Shown here: positions 15,653 to 19,293 of the stretch, one piece after another | Numbering within the stretch: the stretch's first letter is position 1 | Layout: the number at the start of each line of letters is the position of its first letter | Position numbers and translations under genes: made by a program | Notes under the pieces: generated by a model | Database searches by the model: none | What the model was told of the DNA's origin: nothing | Seen by the model: only the letters and a program-made list of their open reading frames with translations | NCBI GenBank assembly: GCA_964467935.1 | Contig: CAYYKK010000124.1 | Location: 1 to 19,293, forward strand | Length of the DNA stretch: 19,293 nt | Reading direction: 5' to 3' | Origin: CAYYKK01 sp964467935 | Lineage (GTDB): Bacteria > Myxococcota_A > Polyangia > Polyangiales > Polyangiaceae

Positions 15653-17623
15653 TCAGTCTTCGTCCGCACGCAGCTTCGCGAGGACGCCCAGATCTTCGAG
15701 CGTCGACGTGTCACCCGTCGACTCGCGCCCGGCCGCGACGTCCTTGAGCAGACGCCGCATGATCTTGCCGCTCCGCGTCTTCGGGAGCGCGTCGGCGAAG
15801 CGGATGGAATCGGGCCGCGCGAACTTCCCGATCTCGGTCGACACGTGCTCGCCGAGCTTGTGCGCGAGCTCGGGGCCAGGCGCGTGGCCGGGCTTCACCG
15901 ACACGAACACGACCAAGGCTTGACCCTTCAGCTCGTCGGGCCGGCCCACCGCCGCTGCCTCCGCGACGGCCGGGTGCGAGACGAGGACGCTCTCGATCTC
16001 GGCCGTGCCGATGCGGTGACCCGCCACGTTGAGGACGTCGTCGATGCGACCGACGACCCAGAAGTAGCCGTCTTCGTCGCGCCGCGCGCCGTCGCCGGTG
16101 AAGTAGCAGCCTTCGATGTCGGAGAAGTACGTCTTCCTGAAGCGCTCGTCGTCACCCCAGACGGTGCGCAGCATCGAGGGCCACGGCTTGCGCAGCACGA
16201 GCAGACCGCCCTCGCCTGCAGGGACCTCGGTCCCCTCCTTCGTCACCACCGCGGCGTCGACGCCGAACATCGGCAGGCCCGTCGAGCCGGGCTTCGAGTA
16301 CGCCGCCCCGGGGAGCGTCGTCATCATGATCGAGCCCGTCTCGGTCTGCCACCAGGTGTCGACGATGGGGCAGCGCCCTTGCCCGACGTGCTCGTGGTAC
16401 CAAGTCCACGCCTCGGGGTTGATGGGTTCGCCGACCGAGCCGAGGAGGCGCAAGCTCGACAGATCGCTCTTCTTCGGCCAATCGTCACCCTGGCGGATGA
16501 AGGCGCGGATCGCGGTCGGCGCCGTGTAGAGGATGGAGACGCGGTGGCGCTCGATGAGCCGCCAGAAGCGCCCCCAGTCGGGGAAGTTCGGCGCGCCTTC
16601 GTACATGAGGCAAGTCGCGCCGTTCGAGAGCGGTCCGTAGACGATGTAGCTGTGGCCCGTGACCCAGCCGACGTCGGCGGTGCACCAGTAGATGTCCTCT
16701 TCGCGCAGATCGAAGACGTACTTCGACGTGACGTGCGCGCCGACGAGGTAGCCAGCGGTCGTGTGGAGCACGCCCTTCGGCTTCCCCGTGGAGCCGGACG
16801 TGTAGAGGATGAAGAGGGGGTGCTCGGCGTCGACGATCGTCGGCTCGGACGCGGGGCCCTTCGTCGACTCGGGGAGCGCGCTGTGCCACCAGAGATCGCG
16901 ACCCTCGTGCATCGAGACGTCCGCCTTCTCGGGGCCGATGTGGCGATAGACGATGGTGTGCTTGGCGCTCTTCGCCTGCGGCTGCGCGAGGGCCTTGTCG
17001 ACGGTGTCCTTCAGCGGGACGACGTGACCGCGACGCCAGGCGCCGTCCTGCGTGATGACGAGCTTCGCCTGGCAGTCTTCGATGCGGTCGCGCAGGGCGT
17101 CGGCGGCGAACCCGCCGAACACGACGGTGTGGACGGCGCCGATGCGCGCGCACGCGAGCATCGCCACGACGACCTCCGGCACCATGCCCATGTAGATCGC
17201 GACGCGATCACCCTTCTCGATCCCGAGCGAGACGAGGAGGTTCGCGAGGCGGAGGGTCTCGCGATGAAGATCCACGTAGGTGAGCGTTCGCGTCTCGCCG
17301 TGCTCGCCTTCCCACACGATCGCAGCCTTGTTCTGCCGCGCCGTCCCGAGGTGGCGATCGAGGCAGCTCTCGGTGATGTTGAGCGTCGCGCCCTCGAACC
17401 ACTTCGCGTGCGGGAGCTTCCACGACGTCGTCTCGGTCCAGCGCGTGCGGAACACCAGATCCGACGCCTCGCGCCGCCAGAACGTGTCGGGGGACTCGAG
17501 GCTCTCTCGGTAGAGCCGGTCGTACTCCTCTCGCGATCCGATGCGGGCCCGCTCGACGAAGGTCGCGCTCGGCGCAAACCGTCGGTTCTCTTTCAGCACG
17601 CTCTTGATGGCTTCGTTCGACAT
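15653..17623 (-). CDS. acs: Acetyl-CoA synthetase (AMP-forming)
   Basis: This 656-residue enzyme, full length for Acs, activates acetate with ATP to acetyl-AMP and then makes acetyl-CoA. The N-terminal ACAS domain (with WFEGATLNITESCLDRH, 75-91) is followed by the AMP-binding core: P-loop YTSGSTGKPKG (274-284), GEP (398-400), DTWWQTETG (422-430; the tryptophans there limit the pocket to acetate in known Acs), YFTGDGA, and the hinge region GRIDDVLNVAGHRIGTAEIES. The C-terminal lid carries PKTRSGKIMRR, with catalytic K620, the residue regulated by acetylation in Salmonella Acs. GAGGG lies just before the ATG. The family assignment is certain. It may be read from the same transcript as the PEGA-barrel gene 99 bp upstream, but their functions do not obviously connect. 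It ends 39 bp from the convergent kinase with no clear terminator between. Confidence 0.98.
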   Translation of the reverse strand: MSNEAIKSVLKENRRFAPSATFVERARIGSREEYDRLYRESLESPDTFWRREASDLVFRTRWTETTSWKLPHAKWFEGATLNITESCLDRHLGTARQNKAAIVWEGEHGETRTLTYVDLHRETLRLANLLVSLGIEKGDRVAIYMGMVPEVVVAMLACARIGAVHTVVFGGFAADALRDRIEDCQAKLVITQDGAWRRGHVVPLKDTVDKALAQPQAKSAKHTIVYRHIGPEKADVSMHEGRDLWWHSALPESTKGPASEPTIVDAEHPLFILYTSGSTGKPKGVLHTTAGYLVGAHVTSKYVFDLREEDIYWCTADVGWVTGHSYIVYGPLSNGATCLMYEGAPNFPDWGRFWRLIERHRVSILYTAPTAIRAFIRQGDDWPKKSDLSSLRLLGSVGEPINPEAWTWYHEHVGQGRCPIVDTWWQTETGSIMMTTLPGAAYSKPGSTGLPMFGVDAAVVTKEGTEVPAGEGGLLVLRKPWPSMLRTVWGDDERFRKTYFSDIEGCYFTGDGARRDEDGYFWVVGRIDDVLNVAGHRIGTAEIESVLVSHPAVAEAAAVGRPDELKGQALVVFVSVKPGHAPGPELAHKLGEHVSTEIGKFARPDSIRFADALPKTRSGKIMRRLLKDVAAGRESTGDTSTLEDLGVLAKLRADED

Positions 17624-17644
17624 GGATCCCTCGCGCGGAAGAGC

Positions 17645-17661
17645 CCGAGGATAGCCCTCGG
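17645..17661. promoter_or_regulatory. 6-bp inverted repeat in the acs leader
   Basis: CCGAGG (17645-17650) and CCTCGG (17656-17661) form a perfect short stem around ATAGC, 22 bp upstream of the acs start. No T-tract follows on the minus strand. It may be an operator or leader hairpin, or chance in GC-rich DNA. Confidence 0.2.
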
Positions 17662-17722
17662 CCGCGCGATTGGAAGCCCTTCGAGGCCGACGCGCGAGGT
17701 GCGCTCGGCCGCGCGGGACGCG

Positions 17723-19222
17723 TCACCAGAAGGCGTAGCCGAAGTGCACGCGCGGCCCGAAGAAGAAGGCGGCGTTCTGATCGAACGGGTTCACGAGCGG
17801 TCCCTGCGATCCGGCCTTCGGGTTGCCGTCGACGCCCTTCAACGAGTTGCCCGTCACGTTGAACGACGCACCGAGCAGCACGTCTTCGATGTCGAACTCG
17901 ACGCCCACGTCACTCGCGACGAAGAAGTCGACCCCCCAGCTCTCGAAGCATTGGTTCGCGCCGTTGCGCGTGCACGAGGTGAAGGCCTCCGTGTTCTTGA
18001 ATTTCACGAAGTCGAACGCGAGGCCGCCGCCGAGCGTGCCGACGAAGTGCACGAGCTTGCCGGGCGACATGAGCCGCAACGACGGGCCGAGGCGGAGATC
18101 GGTGAGCGAGTAGCCTTCGTAGCCGCCCGCTCGACCGCCCGAGACGTTGCCGTACTCGAAGAGCCCTTCGAAGGCGGCGAACGTGTTGACGCGATAGCCG
18201 GCGCGCAGACCGCCAGCGCCGCCCGCGTTGCGCGAGATGTCACGCGTGCCGGTCGCCTTGCACCCCGTCGGATCGCCCAGGAACGCGCACGGGGCCGCGG
18301 GCGTGAAGAGCAGCGCGCCGGTCACGAGGCCGTAGAAGCCGCGCGGCGGCGGCGGTGGTGGCTCCTTGGGCTTGGGCCCGGTGGGCACGGGTGGGAGCGG
18401 CGGGGTCGCGGCGAGGCGCTTGCGCTCGTCGATGGTGGTCGTACCTCCCGCCGCGACGTCGACGGGCTCCGTGTCTCCCTCGCCGACGACGCGCACGCTG
18501 TGACCGCCCTGGTTGACCTGCCCGCTCCACTCGCCCTTGCCGACGATCTTGCCGTCGACCTCGATCGCCGAGTCGGGCTTGGCCGCGGTGATCCGCAGCG
18601 TCCCCATCGTCGATTCGAGCGTGATCGTCAGCGTCCGGTGATCGCCCGCAGCGAGGACGACCTTCTCGGTGCGGGGCTTGTAGCCGTCGGCCTCGACCAC
18701 GACGACGTGCGCGTCGGGGCCGAGCGCGATCGAGCCGAGCTCGCCCTCGGCTTTGTCGTCGCCGTCGACGCTGACCTTCGCGCCGCGCGGTTCGACGGTC
18801 AGCGAGAGGAACGCGAAGAGCTCCTTCATCTCGCTGATGGCCTTCTCGGCCGCCTGCTTGTTCTTCGCGTCCATCGCGTCGGCGTGCTTCGAGAGCGCGA
18901 GCTCGAGCGCCGCGACCGCCTCCGGATACTTGTGCTGCTCGCGATAGCAGAGCGCCTCGTTGATGAGCGGGCTCGCCTTCGGCTTCGCCTTGTACGCCGC
19001 GTCGAACTCGATGAGCGCCCCGGTGAAGTTCCCCGACTGGTAGAGCTTCACGCCGTTGTCCATGTGTTTGTCGTAGTCGGCGTCGGCTTCGTCGCGCGGC
19101 GCCTCGCCTCGCGGCGGTGCGCCCTTCGTCGGACCCGCGAGCGCGACGCCGGCGACGGCGAGCCACGCCGCGGCGATCGCGAAGGACGTGGCGCGGGCGC
19201 GCGAACGAGGGGGCGAAGACAT
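17723..19222 (-). CDS. Exported TPR-PEGA protein with C-terminal outer-membrane beta-barrel
   Basis: This 499-residue protein has a signal peptide (1-29, cleavage ALA-G30) and a TPR region (about 47-135) with AYKAKPKASPLINEALCYRE and EAVAALELALSKH. A PEGA domain follows (about 140-203; LTVEPRGAKVSVDG, then ADGYKP), then a second PEGA-like unit (206-265) and a Pro-rich spacer (273-294). The C-terminal domain (295-499) consists of alternating beta strands, such as GLRAGYRVNTFAAFEG and SWGVDFFVASDVGVEFDI, and ends in FGYAFW. A final aromatic residue is typical of outer-membrane barrels recognised by Bam. Four cysteines (312, 321, 417, 425) lie in two close pairs in probable loops. The start at 19222 was chosen because it begins at the signal peptide; an ATG at 19267 would add 15 residues. 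The inferred topology is a barrel in the outer membrane with TPR/PEGA parts in the periplasm. Its ligand is unknown. Confidence 0.85.
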   Translation of the reverse strand: MSSPPRSRARATSFAIAAAWLAVAGVALAGPTKGAPPRGEAPRDEADADYDKHMDNGVKLYQSGNFTGALIEFDAAYKAKPKASPLINEALCYREQHKYPEAVAALELALSKHADAMDAKNKQAAEKAISEMKELFAFLSLTVEPRGAKVSVDGDDKAEGELGSIALGPDAHVVVVEADGYKPRTEKVVLAAGDHRTLTITLESTMGTLRITAAKPDSAIEVDGKIVGKGEWSGQVNQGGHSVRVVGEGDTEPVDVAAGGTTTIDERKRLAATPPLPPVPTGPKPKEPPPPPPRGFYGLVTGALLFTPAAPCAFLGDPTGCKATGTRDISRNAGGAGGLRAGYRVNTFAAFEGLFEYGNVSGGRAGGYEGYSLTDLRLGPSLRLMSPGKLVHFVGTLGGGLAFDFVKFKNTEAFTSCTRNGANQCFESWGVDFFVASDVGVEFDIEDVLLGASFNVTGNSLKGVDGNPKAGSQGPLVNPFDQNAAFFFGPRVHFGYAFW

Positions 19223-19293
19223 CGAGGGCCGGAGGTTATCCTTCCGACCACGGCGCGGCGAGGCCATCGCCGACGAACCGCGTGGGCACGCCG

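Noticed and set aside
19223..19293. Possible further gene at the right edge
   Set aside because: Only 71 bases, no recognisable start, domain or codon signal beyond the upstream region of the barrel gene.

Overview
The window looks like chromosomal DNA from a myxobacterium-type organism (Myxococcota, probably a Polyangia-like lineage). This is inferred from the very high GC content with strong G/C third-position bias, two eukaryote-like Ser/Thr protein kinases with C-terminal membrane anchors, a PP2C phosphatase, long TPR and PEGA proteins, and an ECF-type sigma factor fragment. No species is claimed. I see no transposase, integrase, tRNA, rRNA or CRISPR array. A 10-base run of N (7601-7610) marks an assembly gap inside the largest gene.

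Layout, left to right. (1) The first 162 bases hold the N-terminus of a sigma factor reading leftwards off the edge. (2) Reading right from 452 are an exported trypsin-like/PDZ protein that has lost its catalytic His and Ser, an intact PP2C phosphatase (1968-2756), and a giant TPR scaffold (2827-8987, about 2,035 residues, split by the gap). (3) Convergent with it, ending only 18 bp away, is a minus-strand kinase (9006-11171) whose linker carries fifteen 5-residue repeats. (4) Divergent from that kinase is nadA, quinolinate synthase of NAD biosynthesis (11486-12442). (5) A two-gene plus-strand unit follows: an exported TPR protein with two C-terminal membrane segments (12576-13628), then a second kinase (13637-15613) whose ribosome binding site overlaps the first gene's stop codon. 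(6) On the minus strand are acetyl-CoA synthetase (15653-17623) and, upstream of it, a TPR-PEGA-outer-membrane-barrel protein (17723-19222).

How they may work together. The kinases, phosphatase and TPR proteins suggest a phosphorylation-based signalling neighbourhood interrupted by two housekeeping genes (nadA, acs). The strongest physical link is between the 12576 gene and the second kinase, which look translationally coupled. The phosphatase and the TPR scaffold are co-oriented and 70 bp apart, so co-transcription is likely. The most unusual features are two protease-like folds with apparently dead active sites, Met/Gln-rich tandem repeats between kinase domain and membrane in both kinases, recurrent Thr-centred short motifs in the second kinase's linker, and an 11-bp repeat flanking the assembly gap that, if overlapped, restores the reading frame.
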